From an uncultured Pedobacter sp. (GTDB lineage: Bacteria > Bacteroidota > Bacteroidia > Sphingobacteriales > Sphingobacteriaceae), in contig CALLKE010000035.1 of the NCBI GenBank assembly GCA_938008555.1, positions 1 to 5,229 on the forward strand: a stretch of 5,229 nt of DNA, written 5' to 3'. The notes beneath the pieces are model-generated. The model made no database searches and was not told where the DNA came from. It worked only from the letters and a program-made list of their open reading frames with translations. The translations under genes and the position numbers were made by a program. Below are positions 1 through 5,047 of the stretch, piece by piece (the first letter of the stretch is position 1; each line of letters opens with the position of its first letter).

Positions 1-1
1 C

Positions 2-280
2 GATCAGATCATTCTAGAGTTAAAAGATGCTGTGGTAATGCTGGATGAAGAAAACGCAAAGTTAAAAGATGCTATTGCCACAGGTCAGTTACCGGATGAT
101 ATAGAGATTAGTAGTGCTGCTGAAATCATAGAGGATTTACGCAGGCAGGTTAAGACGTTAGAAGCCACTTTACACGCTACAACATCTTCCAGAGATCACC
201 TCCTGAACAAGGTTAGAGATTTGGAAGGTCAGTGCAAATGGTATCAGTCTAAGCTCAAAAAAGTAGGATTTGCGCAATAA
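2..280 (+). CDS. coiled-coil phage protein, 5'-truncated by the window edge
   Basis: This frame is open from the first bases of the window, so the gene very probably starts upstream. A GTG at 32 and an ATG at 38 are possible starts, but neither has a Shine-Dalgarno sequence in front. The visible part is about 92 residues, hydrophilic and rich in Leu, Glu, Lys and Asp with heptad-like spacing (for example LEDLRRQ-type helices around 130-170 and the final KLKKVGFAQ). This suggests a dimeric or trimeric coiled coil. The tetrapeptide LKDA occurs twice, 14 residues apart, encoded by an exact 13-base direct repeat. The stop TAA (278-280) shares its last A with the ATG of the helicase gene, so the two are probably translationally coupled. 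I do not recognise a family. Small coiled-coil proteins of unknown role are common next to phage replication genes. The reading frame is well supported; the function is unknown. Confidence 0.75.
   Translation, partial: DQIILELKDAVVMLDEENAKLKDAIATGQLPDDIEISSAAEIIEDLRRQVKTLEATLHATTSSRDHLLNKVRDLEGQCKWYQSKLKKVGFAQ
19..73 (+). repeat. 13-base direct repeat, two copies 42 bases apart
   Basis: GTTAAAAGATGCT occurs at 19-31 and again at 61-73. The 42-base offset is exactly 14 codons, or two coiled-coil heptads, and both copies encode LKDA in the same frame. It probably reflects an internal duplication of helical sequence rather than a regulatory repeat. Confidence 0.6.
265..268 (+). promoter_or_regulatory. 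weak ribosome binding site of the helicase gene
   Basis: AGGA lies 11 bases before the ATG at 280, which is rather far. The start is supported mainly by the TAATG overlap with the upstream gene and by the RPYQ helicase motif only four residues into the protein. Confidence 0.4.
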
Positions 281-3200
281 TGTTTATCCTGCGTCCATAT
301 CAAGAAAGAAGTCTTAACGCGTTGCGCGAAGGCTTTAGAGATGGACACTCAAGCCAGATTTTGTACATGCCTACCGGCGCTGGAAAGTGCCTTGCTAAAG
401 GCACACAAGTGATTATGTCTGATGGCACCAAGAAGAATGTAGAAGAAATACAAATATCAGATGAATTGCTTGGCGCTGATGGTCGAATTGTTGTTGTTAA
501 AAGTGTGGTAGCTGGATATGACGATCTTTATCAAGTAACTCCTAAAAAAGGCAAGTCATATACAGTTAATAAAGATCATGTCCTAAGCCTGAAAATGACC
601 AACTTTAAGCGCAAAATAATTTGCAATGGTGTTGGGTATTCATCTGGTGAGATAGCTAACGTTCCTATCCTAGAATACATAAACTCATCTAAAACATTCA
701 AGCATTGCGCTAAAGCATGGTGGCCTGAACAGTCGCTAGATTTTTATAACAATACATTGGATCTACCTATCCCGCCATATATTTTGGGCGCATGGTTAGG
801 GGATGGATCAGTGCATTCCCCATCACTCTGCGGTATCGACGAAGAAATAATATCGGCATGGAAAGATTACGCTGCAACCATTAATCACGGTATTTATGTT
901 GATGTGCAGCCTAATAAATGCAATAGCTACCATATAACTAATGGTAACTGCGGAGGCAGGACAAAGAATAAATTTTCTGATTCCCTCAGATCGTTATCTC
1001 TCTATAAATGCAAATCAAAATTCATCCCCCACATTTATATAACTTCCTGTGTAAATAACAGGTTAGAGATATTGGCCGGATTGATAGACACAGATGGTTC
1101 TTTATCTAAAGGCTATTATGATGTTGTTCTTAAGAGTCAGACATTAGCAAATGATATTGCGTTTGTTGCGAGATCATTGGGATTCCAGTGCGTTGTTAAG
1201 GAATGTCTCAAAGAGGCGACAAATGGTTCTTCCGGCAAAAAGACATACTTCAGACTAACAATCTGCGGTGATATATCAAAAATCCCATGCAAAGTAAGTA
1301 GAAAAATAGCTGGCAAAAGGAATCAAAAGAAGTCAATTAATGTTTCTTCGATTTCTGTTCAATACGTTGGCAAAGGCTCTTACTATGGATTTGAACTGCA
1401 CGGTGACTACAAATTATTCTTATTAAGTGACTTCCAGGTAACTCACAACACAGAAAGCGCAATATCTCTGTTATTGGCAACGGCTAATGCAGGAAACAGC
1501 GCCGCGATGGTATTAGATCGGCGCGTTTTGGTAGACCAGACTAGCGCAAGATTGGAAAAATATAACATTGAGCACGGCGTGTTAATGGCTGGACATTGGC
1601 GCTATAGGTCTTACGAAAAAATTCAAATATGCAGCACACAAACACTTGAAGCTCGCGGAGCATTCCCAGGATTAAAGCTACTCATCGTTGATGAGGCTCA
1701 CACCATCAGAAAGTCGGTATCTGATTTTATTAAAAATTCCGGCGTTAAAACGATTGGATTAACTGCTTCTCCGTTCACTAAAGGATTGGGATCGATATAC
1801 ACCAACGTGATTAGTGAGATCACTACAAGAGACTTGGTTAACGAGGCTTCGTTAGTTCCATTGAAAGTTTTTATATCAAAAGAAATTGATATGACTGGCG
1901 CCAAAAAGGTTGCTGGTGAATGGTCTCAAAGTGAGGCAACTGAAAGAGGAATAAAAATAACCGGTGATGTTGTTTCGGAATGGGCAAAAAAAACTCATCA
2001 GATATTTGGTAAACCAGAAAAAACGATAGTGTTTTGTGCTGGCGTTGCCCATGGAGCTGATCTTCAAGACAAATTCGCACAGGCTGGATATAACTTTATT
2101 TCATTGAGTTACAAAGATGATGATGAATTTAAAGCTGAAGCAATAAAAGAATTTAGCAAGGAAGATAGCAGTATTCATGGACTTATTGCTACAGACATTC
2201 TTACAAAAGGCTTTGATGTTCCAGATGTAAAAATAGGGATATCAGCAAGGCCGTTTACTAAGTCATTTTCTTCACATGTGCAACAGATGGGCAGGGTAAT
2301 GAGGGCGCATCCAGGCAAGGATTTTTCTTTATGGCTTTGTATTGCGAAGGGCAGCCGCGTTTTAACGGATGAAGGATTAATCCCCATTGACAAAGTAACC
2401 AAATCCCATAAAATATGGGATGGAGATAACTTTGTAAATCACGGTGGAGCAGTTTGCAATGGAATTCAAGAAGTCATCACATACCAAGGTCTTACGGCAA
2501 CCGCAGGACACATTGTCCACACTACCGAAGGTTGGCGCACCTTTGGGGAGTGTGCCAACAAACAAATCAGAATCACACAGACCGGAGTTGGTCGGAATCC
2601 AATACGGATCGGTGCGGATATACGACGCACAAGTTTTTTGGCTGGGCGCAAGGCAAAGGAGGTTTATTCATGTTTTTTGCGAATGCGTGTCTTGTGGATA
2701 TCGAAATTTGATTTCTTTATCAAATTTGCAGTCTGGAAAAACAAAAGGATGCAGGTCATGCAATCAGCCGGACCCAATTTATCCAATGTGGCTTTACAAC
2801 AGAGTGCAGGCTATGAGAGCAAGGTGTTGTTCAAAATCATGCGATCAATATCAAGCTTACGGAGGACGGGGGATAGAGTTCAGATTTTCTGGGGTAAAGC
2901 AAGGGACTATGTGGATTATGGAAAATCTCGGTTTGCCGAAGTTTTCGTCTGTTGCGGAAAGATCGAGAATACAATTAGACAGAGTAAACCCAAATGGACA
3001 TTACGAACCTGGGAATTTGCGCTGGCTATCGGTGGAATTGAATCAGCAAAACAAGCGTGGGAATCAAAGTGTAGCAAGGATGCACAAATTCAGGATAGAT
3101 TACCCGGATATTTTATATTCAGACAGCACATTGAAGCGTTTCTTTTGGGCTGGCATGACAGCAGAACAAATAGTGGAAAGATACAGAAAGCCTTCAATAA

Positions 3201-3753
3201 AACCAAAAGGGAAGTATGGGACATACTCGATGCCGGACAAAACAATTGCTTCACTTGTGAGGGATTATTAGTACACAATTGTCACTCAGGCAACTATCTA
3301 AGGTTTTTAGGCGACTGGGATGATCTTTATCACAACGGCGTATCCGAACTAGATGATGGCAAGGAAAAGCCTAAGCCAGAGCCAACAGACAAAGAAAAAG
3401 AATCCGCAAAATGTCCTAAATGTTCTCATTTATGGCCACATAGAACTGATATATGCCCATGTTGCGGCTATGTTAAACAGAAAAATAATGATGTTATTGT
3501 TAAGTCTGGTGAGTTGGTCGAGGTTGGCGATACATTAAAAAAAGAAGCTGACTATAGACGGTCATTCTTCCACCAGTTACTAACATATCAAGACTCTAAA
3601 CCGCACTATAAGCCTAGCTGGGCTAGAGTTAAGTATCGAGAAAAGTTTGGTGAATGGCCTAGATTTGCGGAAGGTAGAGAGCCATTAACCGGCGGCGTAA
3701 GCGATTGGATTAAATCTAGGTTCATTAAATTTGCCAATAGGAAATCTAAATGA
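280..3753 (+). CDS. superfamily 2 DEAH helicase precursor with two inteins
   Basis: This ATP-dependent nucleic-acid helicase is likely part of the phage replication or recombination machinery. The 1157-residue precursor has three extein blocks: residues 1-36, 391-686 and 1001-1157. Joined, they give about 489 residues, a normal size for a phage SF2 helicase. Visible motifs are an RPYQ motif at residues 5-8, Walker A MPTGAGK/T split by intein 1, DEAH at 471-474 (nt 1690-1701), TAS motif III (nt 1762-1770), TDILTKGFDV motif V (nt 2191-2220) and QMGRVMR motif VI (nt 2284-2304). Next comes WL/CHSGN, the usual D-H-x-G-N region, split by intein 2. The C-terminal part carries a zinc-ribbon pattern, Cys1045, 1048, 1059 and 1062. 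The end overlaps the primase gene by ATGA. The family is clear from motif order; the exact cellular role is inferred. Without both splicing events the ATPase core would be interrupted. Confidence 0.93.
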   Translation: MFILRPYQERSLNALREGFRDGHSSQILYMPTGAGKCLAKGTQVIMSDGTKKNVEEIQISDELLGADGRIVVVKSVVAGYDDLYQVTPKKGKSYTVNKDHVLSLKMTNFKRKIICNGVGYSSGEIANVPILEYINSSKTFKHCAKAWWPEQSLDFYNNTLDLPIPPYILGAWLGDGSVHSPSLCGIDEEIISAWKDYAATINHGIYVDVQPNKCNSYHITNGNCGGRTKNKFSDSLRSLSLYKCKSKFIPHIYITSCVNNRLEILAGLIDTDGSLSKGYYDVVLKSQTLANDIAFVARSLGFQCVVKECLKEATNGSSGKKTYFRLTICGDISKIPCKVSRKIAGKRNQKKSINVSSISVQYVGKGSYYGFELHGDYKLFLLSDFQVTHNTESAISLLLATANAGNSAAMVLDRRVLVDQTSARLEKYNIEHGVLMAGHWRYRSYEKIQICSTQTLEARGAFPGLKLLIVDEAHTIRKSVSDFIKNSGVKTIGLTASPFTKGLGSIYTNVISEITTRDLVNEASLVPLKVFISKEIDMTGAKKVAGEWSQSEATERGIKITGDVVSEWAKKTHQIFGKPEKTIVFCAGVAHGADLQDKFAQAGYNFISLSYKDDDEFKAEAIKEFSKEDSSIHGLIATDILTKGFDVPDVKIGISARPFTKSFSSHVQQMGRVMRAHPGKDFSLWLCIAKGSRVLTDEGLIPIDKVTKSHKIWDGDNFVNHGGAVCNGIQEVITYQGLTATAGHIVHTTEGWRTFGECANKQIRITQTGVGRNPIRIGADIRRTSFLAGRKAKEVYSCFLRMRVLWISKFDFFIKFAVWKNKRMQVMQSAGPNLSNVALQQSAGYESKVLFKIMRSISSLRRTGDRVQIFWGKARDYVDYGKSRFAEVFVCCGKIENTIRQSKPKWTLRTWEFALAIGGIESAKQAWESKCSKDAQIQDRLPGYFIFRQHIEAFLLGWHDSRTNSGKIQKAFNKTKREVWDILDAGQNNCFTCEGLLVHNCHSGNYLRFLGDWDDLYHNGVSELDDGKEKPKPEPTDKEKESAKCPKCSHLWPHRTDICPCCGYVKQKNNDVIVKSGELVEVGDTLKKEADYRRSFFHQLLTYQDSKPHYKPSWARVKYREKFGEWPRFAEGREPLTGGVSDWIKSRFIKFANRKSK
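388..1449 (+). mobile_element. intein 1: in-frame LAGLIDADG homing endonuclease, P-loop insertion
   Basis: This 354-residue class 1 intein (precursor residues 37-390) lies between the Lys and Thr of the helicase Walker A motif. Block A begins CLAKGTQV with nucleophile Cys1. Block B is NKDHVLSL, with His64 in the TxxH position and Asn replacing Thr, a common variant. The endonuclease has two dodecapeptide motifs, ILGAWLGDGS at nt 781-810 and LAGLIDTDGS at nt 1072-1101, so it is a single-chain two-motif enzyme. The expected metal-binding acids, Asp139 and Asp236, are present. Blocks F and G read YYGFELHGD... then LLSDFQVTHN, with the penultimate His and terminal Asn. The +1 residue is Thr, which is also the essential Thr of GKT. 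Nothing looks degenerate, so both splicing and homing are probably active. It is removed at the protein level; the endonuclease would cut intein-free helicase alleles. Confidence 0.95.
2443..2449 (+). promoter_or_regulatory. internal ribosome binding site for the nested endonuclease
   Basis: GGTGGAG ends nine bases before the ATG at 2459, a good Shine-Dalgarno match and spacing. It lies within the intein N-terminal splicing domain and would let ribosomes start the overlapping endonuclease frame independently. A GTG at 2444 is also in frame but overlaps this site, so the ATG is preferred. Confidence 0.55.
2459..3271 (+). CDS. HNH-like homing endonuclease in an alternative frame inside intein 2
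   Basis: The 270-residue protein is read one base forward (+1) of the helicase frame. Residues 44-101 resemble the N-terminal Cys domain common in phage HNH proteins, with CECVSC (Cys74, 76, 79) and TKGCRSC (Cys98, 101), a probable zinc site. Residues 107-200 match the phage endonuclease pattern: YPMWLYNRVQAMRARC, then YGGRGI (134-139), then LDRVNPNGHYEPGNLRW (173-189), then NQQNKR. The last 70 residues look helical and end YGTYSMPDKTIASL, perhaps a DNA-binding tail. ATG 2459 is chosen for its Shine-Dalgarno. GTG 2444, GTG 2552 and TTG 2588 are alternatives, the last starting right at the conserved domain. The stop TAG at 3269-3271 falls eight bases before the intein end. The expected role is cleavage of intein-less helicase alleles. 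The family is assigned from remembered motif patterns; expression as a free protein is inferred. Confidence 0.82.
   Translation: MEFKKSSHTKVLRQPQDTLSTLPKVGAPLGSVPTNKSESHRPELVGIQYGSVRIYDAQVFWLGARQRRFIHVFCECVSCGYRNLISLSNLQSGKTKGCRSCNQPDPIYPMWLYNRVQAMRARCCSKSCDQYQAYGGRGIEFRFSGVKQGTMWIMENLGLPKFSSVAERSRIQLDRVNPNGHYEPGNLRWLSVELNQQNKRGNQSVARMHKFRIDYPDILYSDSTLKRFFWAGMTAEQIVERYRKPSIKPKGKYGTYSMPDKTIASLVRDY
3739..3742 (+). promoter_or_regulatory. ribosome binding site of the primase gene
   Basis: AGGA lies seven bases before the ATG at 3750, inside the last codons of the helicase gene. It supports this start together with the ATGA stop-start overlap (3750-3753). Confidence 0.6.
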
Positions 3754-4580
3754 ACGATTTTATCCAATTTGCATCTAGCCATGGCCTTGTTATTGACACG
3801 TTATCATTCAGCCGTATTGTTAGATGCGCTACCGAATCCAAACCAAATAAAAAGAATGGTGCTTATTTTTATGCTGGCGATTTTGGATGGGTTCAAGATC
3901 ACGCGGTTCATGAGTCACCAGTCATATGGTTTTCTGGATCAATAAAAGACCACGGACAAGCAAAGCAAAAGATTAAAGAAAGAACAGCTAAATACTATCA
4001 ATATCGCGCAAGGATTAACTCTGAGGCGGCAAAAAAATCTCAGTGGATATTGAGCCAATGCGAACTTAACTTGCATCCTTATCTAGCCAAAAAAGGTTTT
4101 GCAGAAATGAGCGCTAATGTTTGGTACAAGGATGATGAAAGTATTTTAGTTATTCCAATGTACAAAGGCGATTCAGTTGTCGGTTGCCAAATGATTAATG
4201 CCGAAGGGAATAAAAAATTCCTTTACGGGCAATCTTCTCAAGATGCTTATTTCCAGATTGGTAATGGAAATAGCGTTTTTTTTGTTGAGGGCTATGCATC
4301 AGGCTTAAGCCTTCACGTCATTCTCCAATCTCTTAAGATCAATCACACCATTTACGTTACGTTTTCCGCATCTAATTTAGGGCGGTTTGCAAAGCGCATG
4401 GATGGATTTGTGGTAGCTGATAACGATCATTCAGGTGTTGGTGAAAAAGTGGCACTAGATAGCGGCAAACGCTTCTGGATGCCTCCTGTAATAGGTTTTG
4501 ATATCAATGATTACCATGTCAAATTTGGCGTGTTTAAAGTAACTCAAGAAATAAAGAAATTAATTTACAGCAAGCCTTGA
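3750..4580 (+). CDS. Toprim-domain phage primase-like protein
   Basis: This 276-residue protein belongs to the phage and plasmid Toprim primase-like proteins that probably make or process primers for DNA replication. The N-terminal 60 residues carry MNDFIQFASSHGL and KKNGAYFYAGDFGWVQDHA, typical of this family. A helical basic linker follows (about 65-105), then the HPYLAKKGF segment near 110. The Toprim core has VEGYASGLS with Glu180, VVADNDHSGVG with Asp224 and Asp226, and DINDYH with Asp251 and Asp254. These are the metal-binding acids expected of an active Toprim fold. There is no N-terminal zinc-binding Cys motif and no fused helicase domain, so it is shorter than bacterial DnaG or gp4-type primases. 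The gene overlaps the helicase by four bases, which suggests coupled translation and a shared role. No truncation or frameshift is seen. Primer synthesis itself is inferred. Confidence 0.88.
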   Translation: MNDFIQFASSHGLVIDTLSFSRIVRCATESKPNKKNGAYFYAGDFGWVQDHAVHESPVIWFSGSIKDHGQAKQKIKERTAKYYQYRARINSEAAKKSQWILSQCELNLHPYLAKKGFAEMSANVWYKDDESILVIPMYKGDSVVGCQMINAEGNKKFLYGQSSQDAYFQIGNGNSVFFVEGYASGLSLHVILQSLKINHTIYVTFSASNLGRFAKRMDGFVVADNDHSGVGEKVALDSGKRFWMPPVIGFDINDYHVKFGVFKVTQEIKKLIYSKP

Positions 4581-4699
4581 GGGCCGTACTCCACACGATA
4601 GTAAGCGCGGCACTCGGCGGCGTGGAATTATAGAGGAAACAAGTTGGAATCCCTGTTGTAGGGGGGGATCATGCAGCGACATGACGAGCAAGCGTAAAA

Positions 4700-4817
4700 A
4701 AGGTGATACCGGAGACGGTGGGGATTGGTTGGCCTCCATATAAGGCAGCTTGCGTTAGTTTTGACTTGGGGACAATTTGGGCAAATTACACCGTAGTTCG
4801 GTTAGGGATATCACCTT
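4700..4817 (+). ncRNA. candidate structured RNA closed by a 9-base-pair helix
   Basis: AAGGTGATA (4700-4708) is exactly complementary to TATCACCTT (4809-4817); a further CC/GG pairing is possible after a one-base bulge. Inside are three small hairpins (4732-4746, 4774-4787, 4791-4801), giving a multibranch shape. No known RNA family is recognised. Short complements arise by chance, so this is only a candidate. Confidence 0.25.
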
Positions 4818-4821
4818 AACC
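4800..4821 (+). promoter_or_regulatory. 22-base inverted repeat just upstream of a small gene
   Basis: GGTTAGGG (4800-4807) pairs with CCTTAACC (4814-4821) over eight positions with a single mismatch, a G-U pair in RNA, and a six-base loop. It is 13 bases before the Shine-Dalgarno of the 4847 gene. It could be a protein-binding operator or an RNA hairpin. There is no following T-run, so it is not a standard terminator. Confidence 0.35.
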
Positions 4822-4833
4822 CCTACATTAGCC

Positions 4834-4837
4834 AGGA
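4834..4837 (+). promoter_or_regulatory. ribosome binding site of the 66-residue ORF
   Basis: AGGA lies nine bases before the ATG at 4847, a normal spacing that supports this start. Confidence 0.5.
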
Positions 4838-4846
4838 TTTTAACTA

Positions 4847-5047
4847 ATGAAAAGTGAAGAAAAAATAAAAATTAGTAAGCAGTTTGTGGATGATTTTGAA
4901 TTGCTAATGAAACATTACAAATGCACTAAAGCAGAGATTGAAGAGTTAAAAACAAGGATAAAGAGTAGCAATGATATTTATGAGCAAGTTAGAAAATCAT
5001 TTTTTGAGATTGCGTTAAGGATTAGGTGCATTCAGTCATATGAGTAA
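4847..5047 (+). CDS. small helical protein of unknown function
   Basis: This 66-residue protein is not one I recognise. It is highly charged, rich in Lys and Glu, and predicted by eye to be mostly helical, with a possible short coiled coil around KAEIEELKTRIKSS (residues 28-41). It has two Cys residues (25 and 60), but no signal peptide, membrane segment or zinc motif. It has a good Shine-Dalgarno and overlaps the next gene by eight bases, so it is probably real and coupled to that gene. The size and position fit the many small accessory ORFs in phage early regions. A DNA-binding or regulatory role is possible but not shown by any motif. Confidence 0.65.
   Translation: MKSEEKIKISKQFVDDFELLMKHYKCTKAEIEELKTRIKSSNDIYEQVRKSFFEIALRIRCIQSYE

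Larger units (their letters stand above)
2338..3279 (+). mobile_element. intein 2: splicing domain whose middle is overprinted by another gene
   Basis: This 314-residue class 1 intein (precursor residues 687-1000) lies just after motif VI, between SLWL and CHSGN. Block A is CIAKGSRVLTDEGLIPI with Cys1. Block B is LTATAGHIVHTTEGW, with Thr55 and His58 forming TxxH. Block F starts at VWDILDAG (nt 3214) and block G is GLLVHN, with His313 and Asn314; the +1 residue is Cys. About 190 residues between roughly nt 2600 and 3200 have no LAGLIDADG, HNH or other endonuclease motif in this frame. In the other frame the same DNA encodes a recognisable HNH-like endonuclease. The N- and C-terminal splicing parts are about the size of a mini-intein. 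The middle may be a tolerated linker kept open so that the helicase C-terminus can be translated. The boundaries follow the block A and G consensus and the helicase motif spacing. Confidence 0.9.
4581..4846 (+). other. 266-base spacer without a convincing gene, possible RNA structure
   Basis: This stretch breaks an otherwise gapless gene array. Its first half is visibly richer in G and C than the flanks and includes a run of seven G (4661-4667). Only very short ORFs occur: TTG 4577 (18 codons, overlapping the primase stop), ATG 4671 (8 codons), ATG 4681 (20 codons) and GTG 4703 (38 codons). I recognise none of these products. Possible stems include TCCAC with GTGGA (about 4590-4625), CCCT-GTTGT-AGGG (4651-4663), GCCT with AGGC (4732-4746), AATTT-GGGC-AAATT (4774-4787), CCG-TAGTT-CGG (4791-4801), a 9-base-pair long-range helix and an 8-base-pair hairpin near the end. 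It has no T-run typical of a terminator and no recognisable tRNA. It could be a leader RNA, a regulatory region or the relic of a lost gene. Confidence 0.5.

Noticed and set aside
388..1449. The insertion could be a group I intron rather than an intein
   Set aside because: The frame continues through both ends, with intein block A at the start and THN/T at the end. The Cys1, His and Asn splicing residues are all present.
1698..2651. Several minus-strand ORFs of 61-75 codons over the helicase
   Set aside because: They lie opposite conserved helicase and intein motifs, have no recognisable product and run against the operon direction.
2454..2711. A third forward frame is also open over the start of the nested endonuclease
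   Set aside because: It is only 85 codons, has no recognisable motif and ends where the other two frames continue. It looks like a chance shadow.
2338..3279. The double-frame region might result from two sequencing errors in a normal fused intein
   Set aside because: The helicase frame is stop-free across the whole segment and ends in good blocks F and G, while the endonuclease frame has its own Shine-Dalgarno, ATG and stop. Paired errors would not be expected to give this. Re-sequencing would settle it.
3353..3538. 61-codon plus-strand ORF over the helicase zinc ribbon
   Set aside because: The Cys motif belongs to the helicase frame; this frame has no motif of its own.
4681..4743. 20-codon ORF starting ATGACGAGC
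   Set aside because: It is very short, its only possible Shine-Dalgarno is a G-run 13 bases upstream, and the product matches no family with confidence.
4761..4789. TTGACT resembling a -35 promoter element
   Set aside because: No acceptable -10 hexamer lies 16-18 bases downstream.
4800..4821. Rho-independent terminator
   Set aside because: The hairpin is followed by CCTACATTAG rather than a T-run, and it lies directly before a gene with a good ribosome binding site.
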